Positions 1 through 8,252 of a stretch of 64,000 nucleotides of DNA are shown one piece after another (the first letter of the stretch is position 1; each line of letters opens with the position of its first letter). The position numbers were made by a program, and so were the translations under genes. The DNA comes from Mycobacterium sp. NS-7484 (GTDB taxonomy: Bacteria; Actinomycetota; Actinomycetes; Mycobacteriales; Mycobacteriaceae). The notes below the pieces were generated by a model, which saw only the letters and a list, made by a program, of their open reading frames with translations, did not search any database and was not told where the DNA came from. The stretch is taken from assembly GCF_001953975.1 (NCBI RefSeq), contig NZ_MBEJ01000077.1, positions 22,939 through 86,938 of the forward strand, in the 5' to 3' direction.

Positions 1-47
1 AACCCGATCTCCTCGAGTGATTCGGGTGGCGACAAGGTGCGGCCCAT
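1..47 (-). CDS. Possible 5' end of a divergent gene leaving the window (partial)
   Basis: On the minus strand an ATG at 47-45 opens a frame reading MGRTLSPPESLEEIG that has no stop before the window edge. Only 15 codons are visible, so no family can be named. Its position, divergent from the nitronate monooxygenase gene across a KstR-like site, would fit a co-regulated gene, but it may equally be a chance open frame. Confidence 0.2.
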   Translation of the reverse strand, partial: MGRTLSPPESLEEIG

Positions 48-160
48 GCAGCTAGTACACCAAGCAGGTACGACACCCGGCCAGTCGGAGTGGCATTCGT
101 CGCCGAACTGACACGAATCTGCCGGGTCGGGCCCCGAATGGCCTCACAGTCGTACTAAAC

Positions 161-174
161 TAGAACACGTTTCA
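161..174 (+). promoter_or_regulatory. KstR-type operator
   Basis: TAGAACACGTTTCA matches the KstR half-site pattern TnnAACnnGTTnnA at every fixed position. It lies 63 bp before the start codon of the nitronate monooxygenase gene. KstR is the TetR-family repressor of cholesterol catabolism genes in mycobacteria. The same sequence, within a shared 17-mer (AACTAGAACACGTTTCA), recurs at 28271-28284. Confidence 0.8.
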
Positions 175-236
175 TTTCTGTCCGGGCCAGATCGGTCGAG
201 GACTCCCAAACCACATCGTCACTACAAGGAGCTCAG

Positions 237-1367
237 ATGCACACCGCACTCTGCGACGAGCTCGGGATCGACGTCCCGATCTTCGCGTTCACCCACTGTC
301 GCGATGTCGTGGTCGCCGTCAGCAAGGCCGGTGGCTTCGGCGTGCTCGGCGCCGTCGGGTTCAGCCCCGAACAGCTCGAGATCGAGCTCAACTGGATCGA
401 CGAGCACATCGGCGACCACCCCTACGGCGTGGACATCGTGATCCCCAACAAGTACGAGGGCATGGACGCCAACATGTCCGCCGACGATCTCAAGGGCATG
501 CTGCAGTCCCTGGTGCCCCAGGAACACCTGGATTTCGCCAAGAAGATCCTCGCCGACCACGGCGTGCCCGTCGACCACAGTGACGACGACGCGCTGCAGC
601 TGCTCGGCTGGACCGAGGCCACCGCGACGCCCCAGGTCGAGATCGCGCTGAAGCACCCCAAGATGACGCTGATCGCCAACGCGCTGGGCACCCCGCCGAA
701 AGACATGATCGACCGCATCCACGCCGAGGGCCGCAAGGTCGCGGCGCTGTGCGGTTCGCCGTCGCAGGCCCGCAAACACGCCGACGCCGGCGTCGACATC
801 ATCATCGCCCAGGGTGGCGAGGCCGGCGGGCACAGCGGTGAGATCGGCTCGATCGTGCTGTGGCCCCAGGTGGTCAAGGAAGTGGCCCCGGTTCCGGTGC
901 TGGCCGCCGGCGGTATCGGCAGCGGTCAGCAGATCGCGGCGGCGCTCGCGCTCGGCGCCCAGGGCGCCTGGACCGGATCGCAGTGGGTGATGGTCGAGGA
1001 GAGCGAGCACACCGAGCAGCAGCACGCCGCCTACGCCAAGGCCACCAGCAAGGACACCGTGCGCAGCCGCTCGTTCACCGGCAAGCCGGCCCGCATGCTG
1101 CGCAACGACTGGACCGAGGCCTGGGAAAACCCGGACAACCCGAAGCCGCTCGGTATGCCGTTGCAGTACATGGTCTCCGGCATGGCCGTGGCCGCGACGC
1201 ACAAGTACCCCAACGAGAGCGTCGACGTCGCGTTCAACCCGGTGGGCCAGGTGGTCGGCCAGTTCACGAAGGTCGAGAAGACCTCCGCGGTGATCGAACG
1301 CTGGGTGCAGGAGTACCTGGAGGCGACCGGCACCCTCAACGCCCTGAACGAGGCCGCCGGCGTGTAA
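237..1367 (+). CDS. Nitronate monooxygenase (2-nitropropane dioxygenase family)
   Basis: Protein of 376 aa resembling FMN-dependent nitronate monooxygenases, which oxidise alkyl nitronates to carbonyl compounds and nitrite; the true substrate in mycobacteria is not settled. The TIM-barrel signatures are visible: GGFGVLGAVGF near residues 32-42, the flavin-phosphate region AQGGEAGGHSGE near 191-202, and LAAGGIGSGQQIAAALALGA from 222. The ATG at 237 is preceded by an AAGGAG ribosome-binding site. The gene stands alone, with a KstR-type site upstream and a strong hairpin downstream. Similar mycobacterial proteins (Rv1533, Rv3553) are known, the latter within the cholesterol region, which agrees with lipid or steroid regulation here. 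Confidence 0.92.
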   Translation: MHTALCDELGIDVPIFAFTHCRDVVVAVSKAGGFGVLGAVGFSPEQLEIELNWIDEHIGDHPYGVDIVIPNKYEGMDANMSADDLKGMLQSLVPQEHLDFAKKILADHGVPVDHSDDDALQLLGWTEATATPQVEIALKHPKMTLIANALGTPPKDMIDRIHAEGRKVAALCGSPSQARKHADAGVDIIIAQGGEAGGHSGEIGSIVLWPQVVKEVAPVPVLAAGGIGSGQQIAAALALGAQGAWTGSQWVMVEESEHTEQQHAAYAKATSKDTVRSRSFTGKPARMLRNDWTEAWENPDNPKPLGMPLQYMVSGMAVAATHKYPNESVDVAFNPVGQVVGQFTKVEKTSAVIERWVQEYLEATGTLNALNEAAGV

Positions 1368-1385
1368 CCGGATCCCACGTCGGAC

Positions 1386-1421
1386 CGAATGGCTGCGAAT
1401 CTCTCGATTCGCAGCCATTCG
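1386..1421 (+). terminator. Hairpin terminator after the nitronate monooxygenase gene
   Basis: Perfect 15-16 bp inverted repeat. Arms 1386-1401 and 1406-1421 (CGAATGGCTGCGAAT and its complement) enclose a 4-base loop, followed by TCGTTTTCC. It lies 19 bp after the stop codon. Confidence 0.85.
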
Positions 1422-1458
1422 TCGTTTTCCACAGGGTCTGGACCGCCGCCGTCCGGAT

Positions 1459-1474
1459 TATGTAGGGTTACATA
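1459..1474 (+). promoter_or_regulatory. Inverted repeat, probable TetR operator
   Basis: TATGTA-GGGT-TACATA is a perfect 6-bp inverted repeat ending 27 bp before the TetR-family gene at 1501, inside a locally AT-rich stretch of otherwise GC-rich DNA. Autoregulation by the downstream TetR protein is the simplest reading. Confidence 0.65.
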
Positions 1475-1500
1475 CATAATTCCGGCGAAAGGGTTTCGAG

Positions 1501-2052
1501 ATGACTGGCCCCCGCGAACGCATGGTGGCTTCGGCCGCCCTACTGATCCGTGAACGCGGAGCGCACCCGACCGCGATCGCCGATGTGCTGGCCCACAGCG
1601 GCGCGCCCCGCGGCTCGGCCTATCACTACTTCCCCGGCGGGCGCACCCAACTGATGTGCGAGGCGATCGACTACGCCGCCGATCACGTCGCCGCGCGGCT
1701 CTCCCGGGCCGGCAGTTCCGCAATTTTGCTCGACGGCATGGTGACCGGATTCCGTAAGCAGCTGTTGGACACCGATTTCCGGGCCGGTTGCCCGGTCGTC
1801 GCGGTCTCGGTCGAGGCCGGGGACCCGGCGCTCGACCGGGCCGGAGCCGCGTTCACCCGGTGGACGGGGCTGATCGCCGATCGGCTGCGCGCCGACGGAG
1901 CCGACGAGAAGCGTGCCGAGGAGCTGGCCATGCTGATCATCACGGCTGTCGAAGGGGCGATCGTCGTGGCCCGCGCCACCCGCGACGTCACACCGCTGGA
2001 CCTCGTCCACGCCCAGCTTCGTGCCCTCGTCGCCGACGGGAGCGCATCGTGA
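1501..2052 (+). CDS. TetR/AcrR family transcriptional regulator
   Basis: Protein of 183 aa with an N-terminal TetR helix-turn-helix (about residues 6-50). It shows ERMVASAALLIRERG and the recognition region GSAYHYFPGGRTQLM typical of the LmrA/YxaF-like subgroup. The C-terminal domain (about 80-180) would bind an unknown effector. Its stop codon overlaps the GTG start of the next gene by 4 bp, so the two are translationally coupled, and the regulator probably controls the molybdoenzyme operon. A near-perfect inverted repeat upstream (1459-1474) is the likely operator. It resembles no specific M. tuberculosis regulator I can name. Confidence 0.9.
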   Translation: MTGPRERMVASAALLIRERGAHPTAIADVLAHSGAPRGSAYHYFPGGRTQLMCEAIDYAADHVAARLSRAGSSAILLDGMVTGFRKQLLDTDFRAGCPVVAVSVEAGDPALDRAGAAFTRWTGLIADRLRADGADEKRAEELAMLIITAVEGAIVVARATRDVTPLDLVHAQLRALVADGSAS

Positions 2053-4298
2053 CCGTCGACGGCTGGCAGCACACCGCCTGCATTCTGTGTGAGTGCAACT
2101 GCGGCATCGTGGTCGACGTCGAGGACCGGCGGTTGGTCAAGATCCGCGGCGACAAAGAGCATCCGGCATCCCGCGGGTACACGTGCAACAAGGCGCTGCG
2201 GCTGGATCATTACCAGAACAACGCCAACCGGCTGACCACCCCGATGCGGCGCCGCCCCGACGGCAGCTACGAGGAAATCGACTGGGACACCGCGGTCACC
2301 GAGATCGCCGAGGGGTTCCGCGGGATTGCCGACACCCATGGCGGCGACAAGATCTTCTACTACGGCGGAGGCGGCCAGGGCAATCACCTCGGCGGCGCCT
2401 ACAGCAGCTCGTTCCTGAAATCCCTTGGGTCCCGGTACCGCTCGAACGCATTGGCACAGGAAAAGACCGGCGAGGCGTGGGTGGACGCCCAACTCTACGG
2501 CGGACACACCCGCGGCGAATTCGAGCACGCCGAGGTCTCGGTCTTCGTCGGCAAGAACCCGTGGATGTCACAGAGCTTCCCGCGGGCCCGCGTGGTCCTC
2601 AACGAGATCGCCAACGACCCGGCCCGGTCGATGATCGTGATCGACCCGGTGGTCACCGACACCGCGAAAATGGCCGATTTCCACCTGCGGGCACGGCCCG
2701 GGACCGACGCGTGGTGCCTGGCCGCGCTGGCGGCCGTGCTGGTGCAGGAAAACATCTGTGACGAAACGTTTCTCGCCGAGCACGTCCGGGGTGTCGAGGC
2801 GGTCAAGGCCGAACTGGCCGAGGTGGACATCGTCGAGTACGCCCGCCGCTGCGGGGTCGACGAGGCATTGCTTCGCGCGGCGGCGCGCCGGATCGCCGGT
2901 GCCTCGAGTGTCTCGGTGTTCGAGGATCTCGGCGTCCAGCAGGCGCCGAACTCCACGCTGTGCTCCTACCTGAACAAGCTGCTGTGGATCCTCACCGGCA
3001 ACTTCGCCAAACCCGGTGGGCAGCACCTGCATTCGACCTTCGCGCCGTTGTTCAGCAAGTCGGGTGTGGGACGCAGCCCGGTGACCGGCGCCCCCGTCAT
3101 CGCCGGGCTCATGCCGAGCAACGTCGTGCCCCAGGAGATCCTGACCGACCACCCCGACCGGTTCCGGGCGATGATCGTGGAGAGCAGCAACCCGGCGCAT
3201 TCGGTGGCCGATTCGCGCGCGGTCCGGGCCGCGCTGGCCGAGCTCGAACTGCTCGTCGTGATCGACGTGGCGATGACCGAGACGGCGCGACTGGCCCACT
3301 ACGTGCTGCCGGCCGCCAGCCAGTTCGAGAAGGTCGAGGCGACGTTCTTCAACCTGGAGTTCCCGCACAACACCTTCCACCTGAGACATCGGCTGTTCGA
3401 ACCGCTGCCGGGCACCCTGCCCGAACCGGAGATCTGGGCGCGGCTGGTACGTGCCCTCGGCGTCGTCGACGAGGGTGAACTGCGGCCGCTCCGCCAGGCG
3501 GCTCGAGCCGGGTTGTCGGCGTTCAGCGCGCAGTTTTTCACCGCCGTGGCGGCGAATCCGACTTTGGGCCGGGTGCTGCCGCATGTGCTCTATGAAACGT
3601 TGGGGGCCGCCCTGCCGGACGGACTGGCCGGGGCCGCCGCACTGTGGGGTCTGGCGCAGAAAGCGGCGATGACCTACCCCGACGCGGTCCGCCGGGCCGG
3701 GCATGCCGACGGTAACGCGCTGTTCGAAGCGATTCTGGCCGGCCCGTCGGGGATCACGTTCACCGTCCACGAGTACTCCGACGATTTCGGGTTGATCGAT
3801 CATCCCGACCACAAGATCGCCGTGGAGATTCCCGAGATGCTCGCCGAGATCCGGGCGCTACGCGCCGAGCGCGCGGCCCTGACCAGCCCCGAGTTTCCGA
3901 TGGTGCTCTCGGCCGGCGAGCGGCGGGCCTACACCGCCAACGACATCTTCCGCGATCCCGGTTGGCGCAAACGCGACACCAACGGCGCGTTGCGGATCAG
4001 CATCGAAGACGCCACCGAGCTCGGTCTCGACGACGGCGATCTGGCCGAGATCACCACGGCGGCCGGAAGCGCTCGGGCCACCGTGGAGATCAGCGCGGCG
4101 ATGATGCCGGGGCACATCTCACTGCCCAACGGTTTCGGGCTCGACCACACCGACAGTGCAGGCCGCACGGTGGTGCCCGGGGTGGCGCCCAACGAACTCA
4201 CCTCGACGCAGTGGCGCGACGAGTACGCGGGCACCCCCTGGCACAAGCACGTCCCGGCCAGGGTCGAGCGGATTGCGGTACCGAGCGTTCCGTCCTGA
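2049..4298 (+). CDS. Molybdopterin-dependent oxidoreductase (formate dehydrogenase/BisC-like)
   Basis: Protein of 749 aa of the Mo-bisMGD oxidoreductase superfamily. The GTG at 2049 gives an N-terminus carrying the [4Fe-4S] ligand set C11-x2-C14-x3-C18-x27-C46 in canonical spacing. The central region (about 50-550) is the molybdopterin domain and about 620-745 the MGD-binding C-terminal domain (NGALRISIEDATELGLDDGD, then LPNGFGLDH). No Tat signal is seen, so it is probably cytoplasmic. Where many relatives place a Cys, Ser or Sec molybdenum ligand (near residue 140), this protein reads NALAQEKTGEAW, so the metal ligand is uncertain. Substrate is unknown; annotation as formate dehydrogenase would be a guess. 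Confidence 0.88.
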   Translation: MTVDGWQHTACILCECNCGIVVDVEDRRLVKIRGDKEHPASRGYTCNKALRLDHYQNNANRLTTPMRRRPDGSYEEIDWDTAVTEIAEGFRGIADTHGGDKIFYYGGGGQGNHLGGAYSSSFLKSLGSRYRSNALAQEKTGEAWVDAQLYGGHTRGEFEHAEVSVFVGKNPWMSQSFPRARVVLNEIANDPARSMIVIDPVVTDTAKMADFHLRARPGTDAWCLAALAAVLVQENICDETFLAEHVRGVEAVKAELAEVDIVEYARRCGVDEALLRAAARRIAGASSVSVFEDLGVQQAPNSTLCSYLNKLLWILTGNFAKPGGQHLHSTFAPLFSKSGVGRSPVTGAPVIAGLMPSNVVPQEILTDHPDRFRAMIVESSNPAHSVADSRAVRAALAELELLVVIDVAMTETARLAHYVLPAASQFEKVEATFFNLEFPHNTFHLRHRLFEPLPGTLPEPEIWARLVRALGVVDEGELRPLRQAARAGLSAFSAQFFTAVAANPTLGRVLPHVLYETLGAALPDGLAGAAALWGLAQKAAMTYPDAVRRAGHADGNALFEAILAGPSGITFTVHEYSDDFGLIDHPDHKIAVEIPEMLAEIRALRAERAALTSPEFPMVLSAGERRAYTANDIFRDPGWRKRDTNGALRISIEDATELGLDDGDLAEITTAAGSARATVEISAAMMPGHISLPNGFGLDHTDSAGRTVVPGVAPNELTSTQWRDEYAGTPWHKHVPARVERIAVPSVPS

Positions 4299-4311
4299 CC
4301 GGCACGTCAGG
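4294..4311. terminator. Small hairpin between convergent genes
   Basis: CCTGAC-CGGCAC-GTCAGG, a perfect 6-bp inverted repeat spanning the stop codons of the converging molybdoenzyme and exported-protein genes. It could act as a weak bidirectional terminator. Confidence 0.4.
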
Positions 4312-4852
4312 GCGCCGGCGCCGGAGCCGCGGCCGGAGCCGGGGCGGGTGCTGCTTGGACCGCGGGAGCAGGCACTGCGGGCGCCCCGGGGGCAGGTGCT
4401 GCGGGCGCCCCGGCGGCGGGCGGCGCGCCCGGCGAGAGCGGCACGTTCGGGCCCTGGATCTGGTTCGGGACCGGGGTGTTCATCCCGCGTTGGGCCAGAC
4501 CGAGGATCAGCGCTTCCTTGCCGCTGATCTCTTGGTTCTGCACGGCATGCCACAGATCCTTGAGGTAGCTCAAGTTGGGAGTTTCAGTTCCCTGGCCGGT
4601 GGGGTCCATCGTCGATCCGGGCGGCAGCGCCTCCGGGCTGGCGAGGTGCGGGACGCCCTCGGGTGCCGGGGCCGGCTGATCTGCGGCGACCGCAGCGGCT
4701 GCACCCGGCGCCGTCGGCGCCGGAGCCGGCGCGGGAGGTGCCGGCGGGGTGCCCGGGTCAGCGGCTGCGGACGCGATCACCGACAGCGCAATGGCCGGCC
4801 CCGACACACTGCACGTCAAGGCGAACACGACCCTTCGGATATCGACACGCAT
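4307..4852 (-). CDS. Exported Pro/Ala-rich protein of unknown function
   Basis: Protein of 181 aa. The ATG at 4852 gives an N-terminal signal peptide (positive MRVDIRR, then a hydrophobic stretch ending ASAAADPG), so the mature protein is probably secreted. It has Pro/Ala-rich low-complexity segments at both ends (APPAPAPAPTAPG and a long C-terminal APAPA run). They flank a conserved-looking core (about 80-130: ETPNLSYLKDLWHAVQ, ISGKEALILGLAQ). Such Pro/Ala tails are common in mycobacterial cell-wall antigens. No enzymatic motif is seen. A longer open frame begins at 4921, but its extra residues do not look like coding sequence and would bury the signal peptide. Confidence 0.75.
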   Translation of the reverse strand: MRVDIRRVVFALTCSVSGPAIALSVIASAAADPGTPPAPPAPAPAPTAPGAAAAVAADQPAPAPEGVPHLASPEALPPGSTMDPTGQGTETPNLSYLKDLWHAVQNQEISGKEALILGLAQRGMNTPVPNQIQGPNVPLSPGAPPAAGAPAAPAPGAPAVPAPAVQAAPAPAPAAAPAPAP

Positions 4853-4939
4853 CTTCGCTCGGCCTCCTCTGTTGCTCCGGGGACAGATGGTAACGCTGAG
4901 TGCATCGCGGCGCTCGTCCAACCGTTACAGCGCGCGAAT

Positions 4940-4953
4940 CAGAACACGTTCCA
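4940..4953 (+). promoter_or_regulatory. KstR-like operator between exported protein and CYP125
   Basis: CAGAACACGTTCCA matches TnnAACnnGTTnnA except for C instead of T at the first position. It lies in the 221-bp divergent intergenic region, 120 bp before the CYP125-like start. CYP125 genes are established KstR targets, which supports the site despite the mismatch. Confidence 0.6.
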
Positions 4954-5073
4954 ATACCAACGTGTGAGAGTTTCTCGGAACCGGCTCCGAGGCGGCCCAC
5001 CTGTGGTGTAGCAATGGCTTAGGCCACTACACCACGTCATCGATCCCACGTCGTTGCGAGGAGCGCGCACGCC

Positions 5074-6315
5074 ATGCCGACCTTGAACCTCCCGCCCGGA
5101 TTCGACTTCACCGATCCCGACATCTATGCCGAACGACTGCCGGTCGAAGAACTCGCCGAGATGCGGCGGCTCGCACCGATCTGGTGGAACGAGCAGCCGC
5201 TGGGCCGGGGAGGTTTCGACGACGGCGGATTCTGGGTCGTCACCAAACACAAGGACGTCAAAGAAGTCTCTTTGCGCAGCGACGTGTTCTCCAGCCAGGA
5301 GAAGACCGCGCTGCCGCGCTATCGCGACGGCAGCGCGCAACAGCACATCGACCAGGGCAAGTTCGTGCTGCTCAACATGGACGCGCCCCACCACACGCAC
5401 CTGCGCAAGATCATCTCGCGGGCATTCACCCCGCGCGCCGTCGAACGCCTCCGCGCCGACCTCGCCGAACGGGCACGCACGATCGTGCAGACAGCGGCGG
5501 CCGAAGGCTCGGGCGATTTCGTCGAGCAGGTGTCCTGCGAGCTGCCCCTGCAGGCGATTGCGGGTCTGATGGGCGTGCCGCAGGAGGACCGCAAGAAACT
5601 CTTCGACTGGTCCAACCAGATGGTGGGCGACCAGGATCCTGAGTTCGCCTCCAACGACGCGGTCAGCGCCTCGGTCGAGTTGATCATGTACGGGATGCAG
5701 ATGGCGGCCGAGCGGGCCAAGAATCCCGGCGACGATCTGGTCTCCACGCTGCTGCAAGCCGACGTGGAAGGCCACAAACTCTCCGACGACGAGTTCGGCT
5801 TCTTCGTCATCCTGCTCGCCGTGGCGGGCAACGAGACCACCCGCAATTCGATCACCCAGGGGATGATGGCGTTCGCCGACCACACCGATCAGTGGGAGCT
5901 GTTCAAACGCGACCGCCCGGCCACGACCGCCGACGAGATCGTGCGGTGGGCCACGCCGGTGACGTCATTTCAGCGCACCGCACTCCGCGACACCGAGTTG
6001 GCCGGCGTGCCCATCAAGAAGGGGCAACGGGTGGTGATGTTCTACCGCTCGGCGAACTTCGACGAGGACGTTTTCGAACAGCCCTACTCGTTCAATATCC
6101 TGCGAGACCCGAACCCGCACGTGGGCTTTGGCGGCACCGGTGCCCACTACTGCATCGGGGCGAACTTGGCCAGGATGACGATCGATCTCATCTTCAACGC
6201 CATCGCCGACGGAATGCCCGACCTGGCGCCACTGGCGGCGCCGGAACGGCTGCGGTCGGGCTGGCTCAACGGGATCAAACACTGGCACGTGGACTACCGG
6301 CCGGCGTCCGGGTAG
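5074..6315 (+). CDS. cyp125: Cytochrome P450, CYP125-like steroid C26/27-monooxygenase
   Basis: Protein of 413 aa closely resembling mycobacterial CYP125 (Rv3545c), which oxidises the terminal methyl of the cholesterol side chain to start its degradation. Shared stretches include NLPPGFDFTDPDIYAERLP at the N-terminus, SCELPLQAIAGLMGVPQEDR, the I-helix AGNETTRNS near 251-259, the heme loop FGGTGAHYCIG with the iron ligand Cys360, and RLRSGWLNGIKHWHVDY at the end. It lacks the short N-terminal extension of Rv3545c. It lies outside a full cholesterol cluster, so it may be an extra paralogue rather than the main enzyme. A KstR-like site lies upstream. Ferredoxin and reductase partners are not adjacent. 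Confidence 0.9.
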   Translation: MPTLNLPPGFDFTDPDIYAERLPVEELAEMRRLAPIWWNEQPLGRGGFDDGGFWVVTKHKDVKEVSLRSDVFSSQEKTALPRYRDGSAQQHIDQGKFVLLNMDAPHHTHLRKIISRAFTPRAVERLRADLAERARTIVQTAAAEGSGDFVEQVSCELPLQAIAGLMGVPQEDRKKLFDWSNQMVGDQDPEFASNDAVSASVELIMYGMQMAAERAKNPGDDLVSTLLQADVEGHKLSDDEFGFFVILLAVAGNETTRNSITQGMMAFADHTDQWELFKRDRPATTADEIVRWATPVTSFQRTALRDTELAGVPIKKGQRVVMFYRSANFDEDVFEQPYSFNILRDPNPHVGFGGTGAHYCIGANLARMTIDLIFNAIADGMPDLAPLAAPERLRSGWLNGIKHWHVDYRPASG

Positions 6316-6599
6316 TCGATGATCGAACGCCAATAGTCCTCCGGAATCTCGGTGTTCGACCGCAGCACCATCGACAGGCCGGTGGCCATGGCGATGCCGA
6401 GCACACCGAGCCACAGACCGGCGGCCGCGATCGCGATCCAGAGCGCGGTTGTCAGTACCGGCCACGGTGACACCATCGCCAGCACCGGCGCGAAGAAGAA
6501 ACCGGCCCCCACGTAAGCCGCCGAACCGGCCCGGTCGGCGGCCAGGACGAAATGCAGCCAACCCGGAATCCGTTGGGGCGAGGCAGATCTGTCCCGCAT
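6294..6599 (-). CDS. Small membrane protein of unknown function
   Basis: Protein of 101 aa with two strongly hydrophobic segments (about 28-48 and 50-80: AAYVGAGFFFAPVLAMV and TALWIAIAAAGLWLGVLGIAM) and a charged C-terminal tail ending EDYWRSIIDYPDAGR. The start is supported by an AGGAGGA ribosome-binding site just upstream. Its 3' end overlaps the convergent P450 gene by 22 bp. No family recognised; probably an integral membrane protein. Confidence 0.7.
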   Translation of the reverse strand: MRDRSASPQRIPGWLHFVLAADRAGSAAYVGAGFFFAPVLAMVSPWPVLTTALWIAIAAAGLWLGVLGIAMATGLSMVLRSNTEIPEDYWRSIIDYPDAGR

Positions 6600-6659
6600 C
6601 GTGTCCTCCTCTTGTCGCCGGACTCCTCCACGGTGACGCTCGGGAGTAACCGCGGCAAT

Positions 6660-6672
6660 TACCTCTCAGGTA
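6660..6672 (+). promoter_or_regulatory. Inverted repeat upstream of XRE/MmyB regulator
   Basis: TACCT-CTC-AGGTA, a perfect 5-bp inverted repeat between the divergent membrane-protein and XRE regulator genes, 37 bp before the preferred regulator start. It is a candidate autoregulatory operator. Confidence 0.45.
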
Positions 6673-6708
6673 GTGGTGCGCGCACCGGACGTGGGCGAGA
6701 CTCAGGGG

Positions 6709-7497
6709 GTGACGAGCACGGAAACGCGAACTCCGATCGGCTCACTGATGCGCTCGTGGCGGTTGCGGCGTCGCATCAGCCAGCTGGACCTGGCCATCGA
6801 GGCCGACGTCTCGGCCCGGCATCTCAGCTTCATCGAGACCGGACGAGCGGTGCCGAGCCGGGCGATGGTGCTGCGACTCGCCGACGCCCTCGACGTTCCG
6901 CTGCGAGAACAGAACCAGCTGCTGCTGGCAGCCGGGCTGGCGCCGGTCTACGCGGAGCGAACGCTGGAGGATCCCGAGATGAGCGCGGTGCGCGACGGTG
7001 TCGCACAGGTCCTGCGGGCCTACGATCCGTTTCCGTGCGTCGTGATCGACCGCACGTGGAATCTGTTGCAGGCCAACGAGGGCGCTGCGCTCATGCTCGA
7101 CGGCGTCGCACCTCATCTGCTGTCCCGGCCCAATGCACTGCGCATCTCCCTGCATCCCGAGGGGATGGCCCCACGGATCCGGAACCTGGCCGAGTGGCGG
7201 CATCACCTGATCAGCCGGCTGCGACGGGAAGTCACCGTGAGCGGATCGGCCGAACTGGCCGAACTTCTCGCCGAGGTCGAGGCCTACCCGGGCGGCATGG
7301 AACCGGTCCGCGATCTCGGCGGGGTGGTCGTGCCGTTGGAACTGACGGGACCGGATGGCACCGCGCTGACCTTTCTCAGCACCGTCACGACCTTCGGCAC
7401 CGCACTGGACCTGACCGCCGCCGAACTGAGCATCGAGGCGTTCCTGCCCGCCGACGAGACGACCGCCGCCGCCGTGCGCACTGGTCTTACCACTTGA
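6709..7497 (+). CDS. XRE family regulator with MmyB-type ligand-binding domain
   Basis: Protein of 262 aa. An N-terminal helix-turn-helix (about 10-65: LRRRISQLDLAIEADVSARHLSFIETGRAVPS) is followed by the MmyB-like sensor domain (about 90-255: YDPFPCVVIDRTWNLLQANEGA, LAEWRHHLISRLRRE, then the LSTVTTFGTALDLTAAELSIEAFLPAD end). MmyB-type domains have been shown to bind fatty-acid-like ligands in some homologues. GTG 6709 is preferred because it follows a GGGGG tract and directly precedes the conserved part; GTG 6673 would add 12 residues. It precedes a FadR-type regulator, so two lipid-type sensors sit side by side. Confidence 0.88.
   Translation: MTSTETRTPIGSLMRSWRLRRRISQLDLAIEADVSARHLSFIETGRAVPSRAMVLRLADALDVPLREQNQLLLAAGLAPVYAERTLEDPEMSAVRDGVAQVLRAYDPFPCVVIDRTWNLLQANEGAALMLDGVAPHLLSRPNALRISLHPEGMAPRIRNLAEWRHHLISRLRREVTVSGSAELAELLAEVEAYPGGMEPVRDLGGVVVPLELTGPDGTALTFLSTVTTFGTALDLTAAELSIEAFLPADETTAAAVRTGLTT
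7482..7492 (+). promoter_or_regulatory. Probable FadR/GntR operator
   Basis: TGGTCTTACCA is a near-perfect palindrome of the TGGT-N3-ACCA type bound by FadR-subfamily GntR regulators. It overlaps the 3' end of the XRE gene and lies 37 bp before the GntR start. The half-site CTTACCA is repeated at 7501-7507, and a TTGACC element at 7494-7499 lies between the two. Confidence 0.55.
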
Positions 7498-7529
7498 CCT
7501 CTTACCAATAGCGGTGGCAGCATGGCCTC

Positions 7530-8252
7530 ATGGCGCTACAACCGGTGAGCCGTCGCTCGGTACCGGAGGACGTTTTCGAACAGATCGTCACCGAGGTGCT
7601 CAGCGGACAGATGCAACCAGGTGAGCCGCTGCCCAGCGAACGTCGGCTGGCCGAGGTGCTGGGTGTCTCCCGGCCTGCGGTGCGCGAGGCCATCAAACGG
7701 CTGACCGAAGCCGGTTTGGTCGAGGTCCGGCAAGGTGACGCCACCACGGTGCGCGACTTCCGCAAGCACGCCGGCCTCGACCTGTTGCCCCGACTGTTGT
7801 TGCGTGCGGGTGAGCTCGACGTCAGTGTGGTGCGCAGCATCTTGGAAACCCGATTGCACAACGGCCCCAAGGTCGCCGAGTTGGCTGCCCGCCGCGCCGG
7901 CCACGAACTGGTGGCCGCGCTCGGCGCGACGGTCGACGCCCTGGCGGCCGAGCCGGACACCGTCGAACAACAACGCCATGCGCTGGCATTCTGGGATCAG
8001 GTGGTCGACGGAGCGGATTCAATCGCATTCCGCTTGATGTACAACACTCTTCGCCAAACTTACGAGCCGGCGCTGCCTGCCCTGGCCACCATGATGGCAG
8101 CCGAGGTCGGTCATGCCGAGGCATACCGGCGGGTTGTCGAGGCCATCGCGGCAGCGGACCCGGCGGCGGCTCGGGATGCCGCCGCGGACCTCTTGCAGCC
8201 GGCTACCGATGCGCTCCTGACTGCCCTCGACGCGTTGGAGGAAAACCGATGA
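7530..8252 (+). CDS. GntR family regulator, FadR subfamily
   Basis: Protein of 240 aa. It has an N-terminal winged helix (about 10-75: [37 protein letters not shown]) and an all-helical FCD-type C-terminal domain (about 90-230) expected to bind an acyl-CoA or organic-acid effector. It resembles Rv0494, the mycobacterial FadR-like regulator, in length and layout. The start is the ATG at 7530. Its TGA overlaps the ATG of the fatty-acid hydroxylase-like gene (ATGA), so the pair is translationally coupled and the regulator probably controls that membrane enzyme. Confidence 0.9.
   Translation: MALQPVSRRSVPEDVFEQIVTEVLSGQMQPGEPLPSERRLAEVLGVSRPAVREAIKRLTEAGLVEVRQGDATTVRDFRKHAGLDLLPRLLLRAGELDVSVVRSILETRLHNGPKVAELAARRAGHELVAALGATVDALAAEPDTVEQQRHALAFWDQVVDGADSIAFRLMYNTLRQTYEPALPALATMMAAEVGHAEAYRRVVEAIAAADPAAARDAAADLLQPATDALLTALDALEENR

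Noticed and set aside
2568..3812. 414-codon minus-strand open frame in the molybdoenzyme gene
   Set aside because: Shadow frame; the plus strand has the canonical [4Fe-4S] Cys spacing.
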